Origin: DASQDN01 sp035630195
GTDB taxonomy: Bacteria > Acidobacteriota > Terriglobia > Bryobacterales > Bryobacteraceae
Direction of reading: 5' to 3'
Assembly: GCA_035630195.1 (NCBI GenBank)
Contig: DASQLD010000398.1
Location: 1 to 14,840 of the forward strand
Length of the DNA stretch: 14,840 bases
This document shows positions 1 to 7,222 of this stretch, piece by piece. Within the stretch, counting starts at the first letter, position 1. The number at the start of each line of letters is the position of its first letter. Both the position numbers and the translations under genes were made by a program. Under the pieces are notes generated by a model. It was given only the letters and a program-made list of their open reading frames with translations. It had not been told where the DNA came from and made no database searches.

Positions 1-32
1 CTAGAAGAGTTTTTGCAGCGCCTCGGTTGTCT

Positions 33-446
33 TCACGAGTCCCGGAACAACGCCCGGAAACCTTCCTGCTCGAAATGCCGGTCGTTGGTGAGAACGTCCG
101 TGATCCCCTCATGGGTCATCGTCGTCATGGCGATGCAATCCGTAAGGCTGTAGCGCTTGTCGGCACGGGCGGCGTAAAGCTCGAACCCATCCTGAAAGGA
201 TTGGCGGCTCTGCGGAAAGATATGAACGTTTGGAGCGCGGCCCAGCTCGCGAACGGTCTCAACCGCCCTGTTGCGCATCCACAAATTACCGGAAAGGAAA
301 GTCAGGAATTCACTGAGAACTTCATCTGTCGTGACAATCCGGACCCCGGCCAGCATCTCGTCCAGTTTAGCGGCCTGCCTATAAAGGTCATCATTGGGAT
401 CGGTTAACGCCACCCAATAAAAAGTATCGGCAAAAACAGCCTTCAT
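33..446 (-). CDS. vapC: PIN-domain ribonuclease toxin (VapC-like)
   Basis: A 137-residue protein with the PIN-domain acidic set in the expected order: D7 in the first strand (VFADT), E42 (TTDEVLSE), D103 (SLTDCIAM) and D122 (LTNDRHF). PIN toxins are Mg-dependent ribonucleases that cleave tRNA, rRNA or mRNA in the cytoplasm and are held inactive by a cognate antitoxin; the RNA target here cannot be read from sequence. The ATG (444-446) overlaps the antitoxin stop (443-445) in an ATGA arrangement, and no Shine-Dalgarno precedes it, so translation is probably coupled to the antitoxin. Length and architecture are normal for VapC, with no truncation or missing acidic residue. A PIN protein with a non-toxin role is possible, but the adjacent antitoxin makes a type II toxin-antitoxin pair the best reading. 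Confidence 0.88.
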   Translation of the reverse strand: MKAVFADTFYWVALTDPNDDLYRQAAKLDEMLAGVRIVTTDEVLSEFLTFLSGNLWMRNRAVETVRELGRAPNVHIFPQSRQSFQDGFELYAARADKRYSLTDCIAMTTMTHEGITDVLTNDRHFEQEGFRALFRDS

Positions 447-691
447 CGTTTCGGCAAGCCATAGACATGGTGATCGATCTGGCGTGCGCCGCCTTCGGGA
501 TATTCGGCGCGGACCTCTTCAGGCATGTCAGACCACAGTTCGCGAATTCTTGCGGCAAGGGGTTTGTGCTCGGATGACAGCGCTTGTTTCAAAAGCTGCT
601 GGGCGCACTGCTCTGCGGACACACCCTGCGCCTGCGCCCGCGCCTTAAGCGCGGCTTCCTGTTCATCCGGAAGATTAATCATCAACGTCAT
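443..691 (-). CDS. Type II antitoxin partner of the PIN toxin (VapB-like)
   Basis: An 82-residue protein with two visible parts. Residues 1-40 (MTLMINLPDEQEAALKARA then a helix) look like a ribbon-helix-helix DNA-binding and dimerisation unit. Residues 45-82 hold a Trp/Pro/Glu-rich tail (IRELWSDMPEEVRAEYPEGG, ending in HHVYGLPKR), the kind of C-terminal segment that wraps a PIN toxin. It would neutralise the downstream toxin and autorepress the operon. The ATG at 691 has a good ribosome binding site: AAGGA at 698-702, six bases upstream. A promoter lies at 716-744. The gene overlaps the toxin by three bases. The VapB class assignment rests on fold pattern and linkage, not on a named signature. 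Confidence 0.82.
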   Translation of the reverse strand: MTLMINLPDEQEAALKARAQAQGVSAEQCAQQLLKQALSSEHKPLAARIRELWSDMPEEVRAEYPEGGARQIDHHVYGLPKR

Positions 692-715
692 GGGATTTCC
701 TTGCTATCTAAATTC

Positions 716-744
716 AGAATAGAGGATTTAGTCTGTTCTGTCAC
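716..744 (-). promoter_or_regulatory. Candidate sigma-70 promoter of the toxin-antitoxin operon
   Basis: On the minus strand, GTGACA (plus positions 739-744; five of six matches to TTGACA) is followed after exactly 17 bases by TATTCT (716-721; four of six matches to TATAAT). The predicted start point is near 709, giving a leader of about 18 bases that carries the AAGGA ribosome binding site at 698-702. Position and spacing fit the antitoxin gene well. No clear palindromic operator was seen beside it. Confidence 0.45.
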
Positions 745-928
745 GAAGTTGAAGTAGGGAACTTGTCCAGATCCGTAGCTGGGCTTTTGTACAACTTTTC
801 CCGAGGCCGTCTCCACAACAACCTGAATCTTGCGAGTGCTTCTGCCATCTTTGCTCAACTGTTTGCGCAAGCCAGCTTCTGCGGCGATAACAGGCTGCCA
901 CCCTGAACGGGTCACCAGTTGCCAAGTT

Positions 929-1249
929 TCAGTAGCGGCGAAGCCGCGAGCGGATGCGCTTGCTCAGCTTCTCAATGTCGTCGAGCTTCTTCAGCATCGA
1001 TACCGAAAGAACATGCCGATCGTTCTTCTCTAGTTCGATTTTCAGATCCTCGGTCAGTTGGATCAACTTGGACGCATCCTCAAGCGATTTCTCGTGATCG
1101 GCTTTGAGAATTTCCTCCTTCTGGGACTTACCGTTCGGCAAGCGCGGGTCGGAAGGATCATGCGTCGTTTCTTTCGGACCTTGGCCGGTCGCCGGGGCCG
1201 CGCAGAACAGCGTCAGGAGAGCAAAATACACCAGTTTGCGACGGAACAT
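929..1249 (-). CDS. Small exported coiled-coil protein of unknown function
   Basis: A 106-residue protein starting at ATG 1247-1249. A longer in-frame extension to 1549 would overlap hom and lacks protein-like character, while MFRRKLVYFALLTLFCAAPA is a clean Sec signal peptide, cleaved near residue 20-22. The mature part begins with a short polar segment (DPRLPNGKSQKEE). It then forms one long charged helix with heptad-like Leu/Ile spacing (about residues 45-105) and ends in a basic tail, SRLRRY. It resembles short secreted proteins I associate with Acidobacteria, but I know no function. It is transcribed divergently from hom across 28 bases. No Shine-Dalgarno precedes the ATG; a -10-like TATCAT (1265-1270) would give a leader of only about nine bases. 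A short GC hairpin at 935-947 lies just before the stop. Confidence 0.75.
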   Translation of the reverse strand: MFRRKLVYFALLTLFCAAPATGQGPKETTHDPSDPRLPNGKSQKEEILKADHEKSLEDASKLIQLTEDLKIELEKNDRHVLSVSMLKKLDDIEKLSKRIRSRLRRY

Positions 1250-1260
1250 AAGAACGCTAC

Positions 1261-1270
1261 TGCTATGATA
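1261..1270. promoter_or_regulatory. Overlapping divergent -10 elements (hom and 106-aa gene)
   Basis: Reading plus, TGC-TATGAT (1261-1269) is an extended -10 element with five of six matches to TATAAT. Reading minus, the same bases give TATCAT (1265-1270). Taking the start point seven bases past each hexamer predicts plus-strand initiation near 1276, two bases before the hom ATG at 1278, and minus-strand initiation near 1258, nine bases before the other ATG at 1249. The two starts would lie 18 bases apart around a shared, nearly symmetric melting element. No good -35 hexamer is visible for hom, consistent with an extended -10 promoter. Neither gene has a Shine-Dalgarno. Confidence 0.45.
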
Positions 1271-1277
1271 CCGGCAT

Positions 1278-2582
1278 ATGCAGCGAGTGAATGTTGGCAT
1301 TGTCGGACTAGGCAATGTCGGAATGGGCGCAATCGCTGTGCTCACGCAAAACGCCAAGCAAATCAAAGAAAAACTCGGCTTCGATCTGAAGATCAAATTC
1401 GTGTGCAGCCGCTCTGTTATGTCGGTTGAATTGCCCGCCGAGTTGAAGGGTGTTACGAAAACAGCGGACTGGCGTGAGGTGGTATCGAGCCCGGATGTGG
1501 ACATCGTAGTGGAGCTTGTCGGCGGTACGGGCGTGGCGAAAGACATCATTCAAACTGCCGTCAAGCAACGGAAATCGATTGTCACTGCGAACAAAGAATT
1601 AATGGCGCTGGCGGGAGCCGAGTTGTGGGACAGCGCGATAAAAGCAGGGATCAATCTCGCCATGGAGGCGAGCGTCGCGGGTGGTATCCCTATTCATGCG
1701 GTGTTGCGCGAGGGGATTTCCGGGGATCGGGTCACAACGCTGCTCGGGATCTTGAATGGCACTTCGAATTTCATTCTGACGGAGATCGAGAAGCGGCGTG
1801 CGAATTTCGACGAAGTCCTAGCCGAAGCACAAAAGCTCGGGTATGCCGAGGCGGATCCTGCTGCGGACGTCGATGGCTACGACGCGCGATCGAAGTTAGC
1901 GATTCTGGCCGCGCTTGCGTTCGGAGAAAAGATTACGCCGTCGGATATCTATACGGAAGGGATTCGCCGCATCCAGCCGATCGACTTTCAATATGCGCAT
2001 AAACTCGGTCACACAATACGACTTGTCTGCGCTGCCAAGCAAACGGCGGACGGATTGATCCTGTCAGTGCGGCCGGCGTTGATTCCAACATCGACGATTC
2101 TTGCTAGCGTGCAGGGATCGTACAACGCCGTGTGGGTGCGTGGGAAATTTGGCGCGGACACCTTTTACTACGGGCGCGGCGCCGGTCCACACCCAACAGG
2201 TGTGGCGGTGGCAAGCGATCTGATGCGGGTGGCGCGCGAGATTCGCAGTGGCAGTCCGGAACGGGTGTCCCCATTTGCGCATCCACGGCTCGGAGAGTAT
2301 AAGCCGATTCCCGTTACATCTCAAAAATCCGCGTATTATTTGCGATTCCGTGTCGTCGACAGGCCCGGTATCATCGCGGCTTTGGCAAAGATTCTGGCGG
2401 ATAAAAAAATCAGTCTCGATGCAGTTTTGCAATTGCCTTCCGATTCGAAGGACAACTTGCCGTTCGTCATTACGGTTGAGCCGACCTCGGAGAAGTCGGT
2501 TCGTGGAGCGTTGTCAGAGATGAGCGAGCTGGACTTTATGGCAGAGCCTCCGCTCGCGATGCCGATGGAGCTCGGACTATGA
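1278..2582 (+). CDS. hom: Homoserine dehydrogenase with C-terminal ACT domain
   Basis: A 434-residue enzyme that reduces aspartate-4-semialdehyde to homoserine with NAD(P)H, the branch point to threonine and methionine. It has an N-terminal Rossmann nucleotide-binding motif (GIVGLGNVGMG, residues 7-17), VTANKELMA (102-110), the family signature GILNGTSNFILT (157-168), and a catalytic segment ending DVDGYDARSKLAIL with the conserved lysine at 206. A C-terminal ACT domain (about 350-425, starting YYLRFRVVDRPGIIA) is the usual site for threonine feedback inhibition. It is full length for the ACT-containing monofunctional class; no aspartokinase is fused or adjacent. The ATG at 1278 has no Shine-Dalgarno, and an extended -10 sits just upstream, so the message may be leaderless. 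It is the first gene of a long plus-strand run and overlaps the next gene by four bases (ATGA). Confidence 0.96.
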   Translation: MQRVNVGIVGLGNVGMGAIAVLTQNAKQIKEKLGFDLKIKFVCSRSVMSVELPAELKGVTKTADWREVVSSPDVDIVVELVGGTGVAKDIIQTAVKQRKSIVTANKELMALAGAELWDSAIKAGINLAMEASVAGGIPIHAVLREGISGDRVTTLLGILNGTSNFILTEIEKRRANFDEVLAEAQKLGYAEADPAADVDGYDARSKLAILAALAFGEKITPSDIYTEGIRRIQPIDFQYAHKLGHTIRLVCAAKQTADGLILSVRPALIPTSTILASVQGSYNAVWVRGKFGADTFYYGRGAGPHPTGVAVASDLMRVAREIRSGSPERVSPFAHPRLGEYKPIPVTSQKSAYYLRFRVVDRPGIIAALAKILADKKISLDAVLQLPSDSKDNLPFVITVEPTSEKSVRGALSEMSELDFMAEPPLAMPMELGL

Positions 2583-3262
2583 AATTCCTGATTCTGTGGG
2601 GCGCCGTTGCACTCGCTTCGGCGCAGGTCGCCGAGAAAGCAAATGAGCGATACCAAACTCCCGATGCGCGCGAAGGTATTGCGAGGACGCTGACGGAATC
2701 GTCTCGGGATGCGAGGCAGAAGCCTCGTGAGCTGGTTGCCGCGCTCGGCATCAAACCGGGAATGACGGTTGTGGATTTCGGGACGGGACCGGGGTACATG
2801 CTGCCGTATCTAAGCGACGCCGTTGGTAAAAACGGACGTGTTATCGGTCAGGACATCTTTTCCGACTTTCTTGCGAAGGCCAAGGAAAGAGCGGTTGCTC
2901 TATCGAACGTCAACTTCGTGCAGGGGAATGCGAAGGAGACAAAGCTGAGCCCCGAATCAGCCGACTTGGTAATGGCGCTCGACGTTTATCATCATCTCGA
3001 CTATCCTGCTCAGACTCTCGCGGAGGTAAAGCGGGCGCTGAAACCGAATGGCCGCCTGGCGATTATCGAGTATCACAAGAACGACGTCGCTATGGGTGGA
3101 CGGGCTAAGGAGCATGTCCGCTTAGGCGAGGATGATGCAATCAAAGAGATTGAAGAAAACGGTTTCCGGCTGGTATCCAAGAAGGACTTTGTCCCTCAGG
3201 TTCAATGGCTGGCAATCTTTGAGCAAGTAACACTTGAACCCAAGCTCCGGAAATTGAAGTAG
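2579..3262 (+). CDS. Class I SAM-dependent methyltransferase-fold protein with signal peptide
   Basis: A 227-residue protein. Residues 1-16 (MKFLILWGAVALASAQ) look like a Sec signal peptide. Residues 50-165 carry a class I methyltransferase core: SAM-binding motif I VVDFGTGPGYMLPYL (64-78), an acidic residue after strand 2 (GQDIF), VQGNAKE (114-120), motif IV DLVMALDVYHHLD (129-141) and LKPNGRLAIIEY (154-165). The substrate is unknown. If exported, it would sit in a compartment usually thought to lack SAM, which is odd; the leader may instead be an uncleaved anchor or a vestige. Its ATG overlaps the hom stop (ATGA), with GGAG eight bases upstream inside hom, so the two are probably cotranslated. 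The fold is clear and the role is not. Confidence 0.88.
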   Translation: MKFLILWGAVALASAQVAEKANERYQTPDAREGIARTLTESSRDARQKPRELVAALGIKPGMTVVDFGTGPGYMLPYLSDAVGKNGRVIGQDIFSDFLAKAKERAVALSNVNFVQGNAKETKLSPESADLVMALDVYHHLDYPAQTLAEVKRALKPNGRLAIIEYHKNDVAMGGRAKEHVRLGEDDAIKEIEENGFRLVSKKDFVPQVQWLAIFEQVTLEPKLRKLK

Positions 3263-3281
3263 CATAAGAGCAGGAGTGAAG

Positions 3282-3629
3282 ATGCTGATACGGACGCTGA
3301 TTGCGTGCAGCTTCCTTGTAGCCCCTGTGATTGCGCAGGCCCAAGCCCTTCAGCCTCTGCCTGAAACAAAGACGGATCCGCGCATTCAGCGCTTCCTGAA
3401 TAAGCCTCACTTCTTCGCCCAGAAGAAAGCAGTGCCTGTTTCGGCGCGTGTCCAGAAAGCCCAGCCGGCGAAGGTCTGTTCGATACCCCTCATTGATGTC
3501 ACACCTCCGGAGGTTCCATACATGCCTTCGATCAAGCCTCCCGCGGATACGCATCCGATGTCGATCGCGCCTCCTGCGCCCCCTTGTGATACAAAGCCGC
3601 GTGATGACAAGCGGGTGGAAGCTCCTTGA
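3282..3629 (+). CDS. Small proline-rich exported protein of unknown function
   Basis: A 115-residue product from ATG 3282, chosen because AGGAG at 3272-3276 lies five bases upstream; an in-frame GTG at 3276 would add two residues but overlaps that site. Residues 1-22 (MLIRTLIACSFLVAPVIAQA and on) form a Sec signal peptide. The mature part is basic, then increasingly Pro-rich (PEVPYMPSIKPP, SIAPPAPPCDTKP), probably disordered, with two cysteines (KVCS and PPCD) that could form a disulfide. I recognise no domain. It lies 19 bases after the methyltransferase-like gene and 42 bases before the TPM gene, so it is probably in the same transcript. Confidence 0.7.
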   Translation: MLIRTLIACSFLVAPVIAQAQALQPLPETKTDPRIQRFLNKPHFFAQKKAVPVSARVQKAQPAKVCSIPLIDVTPPEVPYMPSIKPPADTHPMSIAPPAPPCDTKPRDDKRVEAP

Positions 3630-3671
3630 TAGGCTAGTAGCCGGAGCAATGAGGCCGGCGCTCAGTTACAG

Positions 3672-4475
3672 ATGAAAATTTCAGGACGGATACTGCCGGC
3701 CGCGTTAGTTCTTGTTTCGTCCGCATTTTCGCTCGACCTGGCCTCCCTCAAACCACAGGGGTATCTGAGTGACTTCGCCGGCGTAGTCGATGCCCAGAGT
3801 CGTCAAGCGATTGAACGTTACGGAGCCCGGCTTGAGAAGGCGACCGGCGCGCAGATTGCGATTGTCACGCTGGACACACTCGATGGCGAACCGATCGAGG
3901 ATGTCGCGAATGATTTATTTCGACGCTGGGGTATCGGAAAGAAGGGTGAAGACAACGGCCTGCTCTTTCTGCTGGCGATTCGTGATAAGAGATCGCGACT
4001 GGAGATTGGCCGGGGATTGGAGCCTATCATCACAGATGGGCGTTCGGGCGCGACGCTTCGGGCGATGCGCCCGCCGCTAAGGGAAGGACGGTATGGTGAA
4101 GCGCTCTCGATTGCCGCTACCTCTTTAGGAGATGTCATTGCACAGTCGAAAGGCGTGCAGGTGGACATGGGTCCCCAGGCGCGCCGGCCGCGCGCACGGC
4201 CTGAGCCGGTCTATGAAGGAATTCCATGGCCGCTCATCATCGGCGGGATCTTCTTGCTCTTAACGATAATGGGCAGAGGTGGCCGGAGGGGCGGCGGCGG
4301 TGGCGGCGGCTTGGGCGGCTTACTGCCGGGTATTCTGCTCGGGAACGCTCTGGGCCGGGGATCATCTTACGGCGGCTACAGCGGAGGCGGCTTCGGTGGC
4401 TACGACTCGGGAGATTCTTTTGGGGGATTCGGTGGCGGGGATTCAGGCGGTGGCGGAGCATCCAGTGACTGGTGA
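3672..4475 (+). CDS. TPM-domain membrane protein with glycine-rich tail (YgcG family)
   Basis: A 267-residue protein: signal peptide (1-20), TPM domain (about 30-158, starting YLSDFAGVVD, with GLLFLLAIRDKRSRLEIGRG and the IITD segment), an Arg/Pro linker (168-182), a transmembrane helix (about 185-200, PWPLIIGGIFLLLTIM) and a Gly-rich tail (202-267) ending GGGGASSDW. TPM domains face the periplasm or exterior. Plant homologues act in photosystem II repair with phosphatase-like activity; the bacterial role is unsettled. These proteins are often encoded beside LemA, as here with one gene between. The tail is low-complexity GGC/GGT repeat DNA near 4290-4470, where indels could arise. The ATG has no clear Shine-Dalgarno. 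The next ATG follows the stop by only four bases. Confidence 0.9.
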   Translation: MKISGRILPAALVLVSSAFSLDLASLKPQGYLSDFAGVVDAQSRQAIERYGARLEKATGAQIAIVTLDTLDGEPIEDVANDLFRRWGIGKKGEDNGLLFLLAIRDKRSRLEIGRGLEPIITDGRSGATLRAMRPPLREGRYGEALSIAATSLGDVIAQSKGVQVDMGPQARRPRARPEPVYEGIPWPLIIGGIFLLLTIMGRGGRRGGGGGGGLGGLLPGILLGNALGRGSSYGGYSGGGFGGYDSGDSFGGFGGGDSGGGGASSDW

Positions 4476-4479
4476 GAAA

Positions 4480-5196
4480 ATGGCGCAGTCGCAACAACTT
4501 CCGAACGAGTTAGTGCAGAAGCTACAAAAGGCGCATGGGGACAAGCTCGTCAGTGTGGTGCTGTACGGCTCGGCTGCCGTCCCGGGTGCACAGGACCGGC
4601 GATCCGATATCAATATCCTCTGTGTGCTGAAGCAAGTGACACCGGATGAGTTGCACGCGGCCGAACCCATCTTCCGGTGGTGGCGTGAGATGAAGAATCC
4701 ATCCCCTCTACTGTTGAGCACCGATGAGTTCCGTACATCGACAGATTGTTTCCCAATGGAATTTCATGACATTAAGGAGCGTCACTGCGTTCTTTACGGG
4801 GACAACTTGATTACGGGACTGGAGATCAACGATCGTTATTACCGTGCCATGGTGGAACACGAACTGCGCGCCAAACTCCTTCGTTTGCGTCAGAAGGCAG
4901 GCGGGATTCTGTCCGAAGGCGATCTACTGCTGCGCTTGATGACGGATTCGGTGTCTACTTTCTGCGTTGTCTTCCGGCACGCTCTGCGGCTGGCTGGCGA
5001 CGAGTCACTGTATGACAAGCATGCGATCGTGGCTGCCACGGCCCGGCGCTTCGGCATCGATGCCAAGCCTTTCAATACGCTTCTGGATTTGCGTGAGGAG
5101 AAAGTGAAGCCGCGCAACATTCAGTCAGGACCGTTGTTTCGGGATTATCTAAAGCAGATCCATAATGTGATCGAAGCAGTGGACCAATTGCATTAG
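4480..5196 (+). CDS. Nucleotidyltransferase-fold protein (atypical active site)
   Basis: A 238-residue protein starting at ATG 4480, four bases after the TPM stop and preceded by GGTGAG. A longer same-frame ORF runs back to 4279 but overlaps the TPM tail and has no protein-like leader. Residues 24-50 (VSVVLYGSAAVPGA, then SDINILCVL) match the pol-beta nucleotidyltransferase motif GS...DxD, but the second aspartate is Asn (D43-x-N45). A possible third acidic position is in MEFHDIKERH (E94 or D97). Residues 115-238 are helical, like a HEPN- or KNTase-type C-terminal domain. Lying between a TPM protein and LemA, it may serve that membrane system. The D-to-N change suggests altered metal chemistry or a binding-only role. 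Substrate unknown. Confidence 0.8.
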   Translation: MAQSQQLPNELVQKLQKAHGDKLVSVVLYGSAAVPGAQDRRSDINILCVLKQVTPDELHAAEPIFRWWREMKNPSPLLLSTDEFRTSTDCFPMEFHDIKERHCVLYGDNLITGLEINDRYYRAMVEHELRAKLLRLRQKAGGILSEGDLLLRLMTDSVSTFCVVFRHALRLAGDESLYDKHAIVAATARRFGIDAKPFNTLLDLREEKVKPRNIQSGPLFRDYLKQIHNVIEAVDQLH

Positions 5197-5206
5197 TGAG
5201 GAGAAC

Positions 5207-5773
5207 ATGAAAATCGCTCTTGTAGTTCTTGGTGTTGTCGTGCTGCTTGTCCTGTTGTTCGGGGCAAAGCTGACAGGAACGCGCAATGATCTCGTGCAGC
5301 AGCGCGAATCCATTAACGGCGCGTGGTCTCAGGTCGATGTTGACTTGCAGCGCCGCGCCGATCTTATACCTAATTTAGTAAGCACGGTGAAAGGGTTTGC
5401 AGCTCAGGAGAAAGAAGTCCTGGCGAGTATTGCCAATGCTCGCGCGGGTCTGCTGAACGCTCGCACGCCGCAGGAAAAGATCAACGCCAATACTCAGTTA
5501 GACAGCGCTCTGGGACGTCTGCTAGTTGTGGTCGAGAACTACCCGCAACTGAAGTCGAATGAGAACTTCTTGAGACTTCAGGATGAACTTGCCGGAACCG
5601 AAAACCGGATTGCAGTCAGCCGCCGGAGATATAATGAAACCGTTCAGCGCTACAACACGAGCATTGATCTGTTTCCGAACAATATTGCCGCGGCGTTGTT
5701 CGGCTTCTCGCGGAACGATGCGTATTTCAAGACAGATCCGGCAGCGCGCCAGACTCCGAAAGTTGCTTTCTAG
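5207..5773 (+). CDS. lemA: LemA family membrane-anchored protein
   Basis: A 188-residue protein with an N-terminal membrane helix (residues 3-18, IALVVLGVVVLLVLLF) followed by a LemA helical-bundle domain: RNDLVQQRESINGAWSQVDV, then LQRRADLIPNLVSTVKGFA, then the signature segment around VVENYPQLKSNENFLRLQ, ENRIAVSRRRYNETVQRYN and a C-terminal FPNNIAAALFGF. Family members sit in the cytoplasmic membrane with a long helical domain; the biochemical role is not established, though LemA and TPM-domain genes commonly co-occur. A strong ribosome binding site (GAGGAG) lies a few bases before the ATG, the best in the plus-strand run, suggesting higher translation than its neighbours. It starts 10 bases after the nucleotidyltransferase gene. 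Confidence 0.95.
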   Translation: MKIALVVLGVVVLLVLLFGAKLTGTRNDLVQQRESINGAWSQVDVDLQRRADLIPNLVSTVKGFAAQEKEVLASIANARAGLLNARTPQEKINANTQLDSALGRLLVVVENYPQLKSNENFLRLQDELAGTENRIAVSRRRYNETVQRYNTSIDLFPNNIAAALFGFSRNDAYFKTDPAARQTPKVAF

Positions 5774-5776
5774 TCG

Positions 5777-7222
5777 ATGACCACACAGACCTTTCCAAAC
5801 TATATTAATGGTGAGTGGGTTTCCGGACCCACCTTCGAGAATAGAAATCCGGCCAACACCGATGAGGTGGTTGGCTTAATGGGCAAAGGCTCTGCCGCCG
5901 ATGTTGAAGCGGCAGCCGAGGCCGCGCAGGCCGCTTTCGCGGGTTGGTCCAGCCTGGCGGGTCCTGCCCGCGGTAACTTCCTTTTCAAAGTCGCCGAGAT
6001 CCTGGACAAGAAGTTCGAGAACATCGCGGCTGAGATGACACGCGAGGAAGGCAAGACACTGCCGGAAGCCAAAGGCGAAGTAAGGCGGTCGATCAACATC
6101 TTCCGTTACTTCGCGGGTGAAGGCTCGCGGATGCCGGGCATGATTGTGCCTTCAGAACGCGATCGTGTCCACATGTTCGCGATGCGGAAGCCAGTGGGCG
6201 TAGTGGGACTGATTACGCCTTGGAACTTTCCGAGCGCCATTCCGGCCTGGAAATTAGCTCCGGCGCTGATCTGCGGCAATACGGTGATCATGAAGCCAGC
6301 CTCAGTTGCGCCACTGAGCGCGTGGCGCATCATCGAAGCTTGCCATGAAGCAGGGATACCGAAAGGTGTCGTAAATTTTGTGGCCGGCTCGGGCGGAGAG
6401 ATCGGGAATGCGTTAGTAAATGCCAAGCCACTGAAGGCTATTTCATTCACCGGCTCTTGCGAAATCGGGAACTGGCTGCATGGCGAGGCGTCGAAACGGC
6501 GGCTGCGCATCCAGCTCGAAATGGGCGGAAAGAATCCGACGATCGTTCTGAATGACGCCGATTTCAACAGCGCCGTCGAAAACACAGTGAACGCCGCGTT
6601 CTTCTCCACTGGTCAAAAGTGCACGGCTACGAGCCGTGTCATCGTCGAGGACGGAATTTATAAGAAGTTCATCGACGCGATGGTTGAACGTACGAAGAAA
6701 CTGAAGGTCGGCAACGGCATGGAAGCCGGCATTGACATTGGCCCCGCAGTAGATAATGGCCAGCTCGAGACCAACCTGAAGTACATCGAGATCGCAAAGA
6801 AGGAAGGTGGCGCTGTGAAGGTCGGCGGTAGCCGAATCAGCGGCGGCGCATACGACAAGGGCTATTTCGTGGAGCCAACCATCTTTGCTGATGTCGAAGA
6901 GAAGATGACGCTGGCGCAGGAAGAGGTTTTCGGACCGGTGCTCGCGGTAATGCCTGCAAAGAATTTCGATAACGCGCTGGAGATCGCCAACAACATCCCA
7001 TTCGGTTTGTCGTCGTCGATCCAAACGTCCAACCTGTCGCGCGCGTTCGATTTCATCTACAAGTCGGAAGCAGGTCTGTTGACCGTTAATCTCCCGAGCG
7101 CGGGTGTCGAGTATCAGCTTCCGTTCGGCGGCACAAAGGACTCCAGTTTCGGTCCGAAAGAGCAGGGTCCAGCAGCGATGGAGTTCTACAGCGATTACAA
7201 GACTGTTTATTTGAAGTACTGA
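5777..7222 (+). CDS. Aldehyde dehydrogenase, probable 2-oxoglutarate semialdehyde dehydrogenase
   Basis: A complete 481-residue NAD(P)-dependent aldehyde dehydrogenase with all key elements: ITPWNFP with N150, FTGS (225-228), the general base E248 in LEMGGKNP, the catalytic C282 in STGQKCTATSR, and E383 with EEVFGP. The GQKCTATSR context and the C-terminal stretch SAGVEYQLPFGGTKDSS with PKEQG resemble 2-oxoglutarate semialdehyde dehydrogenases of glucarate and pentose catabolism. That assignment is from memory; succinate semialdehyde or another aldehyde is possible. It fits the FAH-fold dehydratase two genes downstream, whose predicted product would be this enzyme's substrate. The ATG follows the lemA stop by three bases without a Shine-Dalgarno. 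The TGA stop (7220-7222) is immediately followed, in the same frame, by the next gene's TTG start. Confidence 0.93.
   Translation: MTTQTFPNYINGEWVSGPTFENRNPANTDEVVGLMGKGSAADVEAAAEAAQAAFAGWSSLAGPARGNFLFKVAEILDKKFENIAAEMTREEGKTLPEAKGEVRRSINIFRYFAGEGSRMPGMIVPSERDRVHMFAMRKPVGVVGLITPWNFPSAIPAWKLAPALICGNTVIMKPASVAPLSAWRIIEACHEAGIPKGVVNFVAGSGGEIGNALVNAKPLKAISFTGSCEIGNWLHGEASKRRLRIQLEMGGKNPTIVLNDADFNSAVENTVNAAFFSTGQKCTATSRVIVEDGIYKKFIDAMVERTKKLKVGNGMEAGIDIGPAVDNGQLETNLKYIEIAKKEGGAVKVGGSRISGGAYDKGYFVEPTIFADVEEKMTLAQEEVFGPVLAVMPAKNFDNALEIANNIPFGLSSSIQTSNLSRAFDFIYKSEAGLLTVNLPSAGVEYQLPFGGTKDSSFGPKEQGPAAMEFYSDYKTVYLKY

Noticed and set aside
935..947. GCGGC-GAA-GCCGC hairpin before the stop of the exported coiled-coil gene
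   Set aside because: Short stem inside codons for Arg-rich sequence and no T-tract on the minus strand; not a credible terminator.
688..963. Minus-strand open frame upstream of the antitoxin (GTG start at 915, open back to 963)
   Set aside because: Only a GTG start without a ribosome binding site, no recognisable domain, and it covers the antitoxin promoter and overlaps its start codon. It could be a gene remnant but the sequence does not show it.
929..1549. 206-residue extension of the 106-residue exported protein
   Set aside because: The first 100 residues lie antisense to hom and look like a shadow frame; the signal peptide begins at the ATG at 1249.
4290..4470. GGC/GGT-rich repeat
   Set aside because: Simple consequence of the Gly-rich tail typical of TPM proteins, not an independent repeat element.
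4279..4479. N-terminal extension of the nucleotidyltransferase frame
   Set aside because: It overlaps the Gly-rich tail of the TPM gene in another frame and is low-complexity; the conserved protein starts at 4480.
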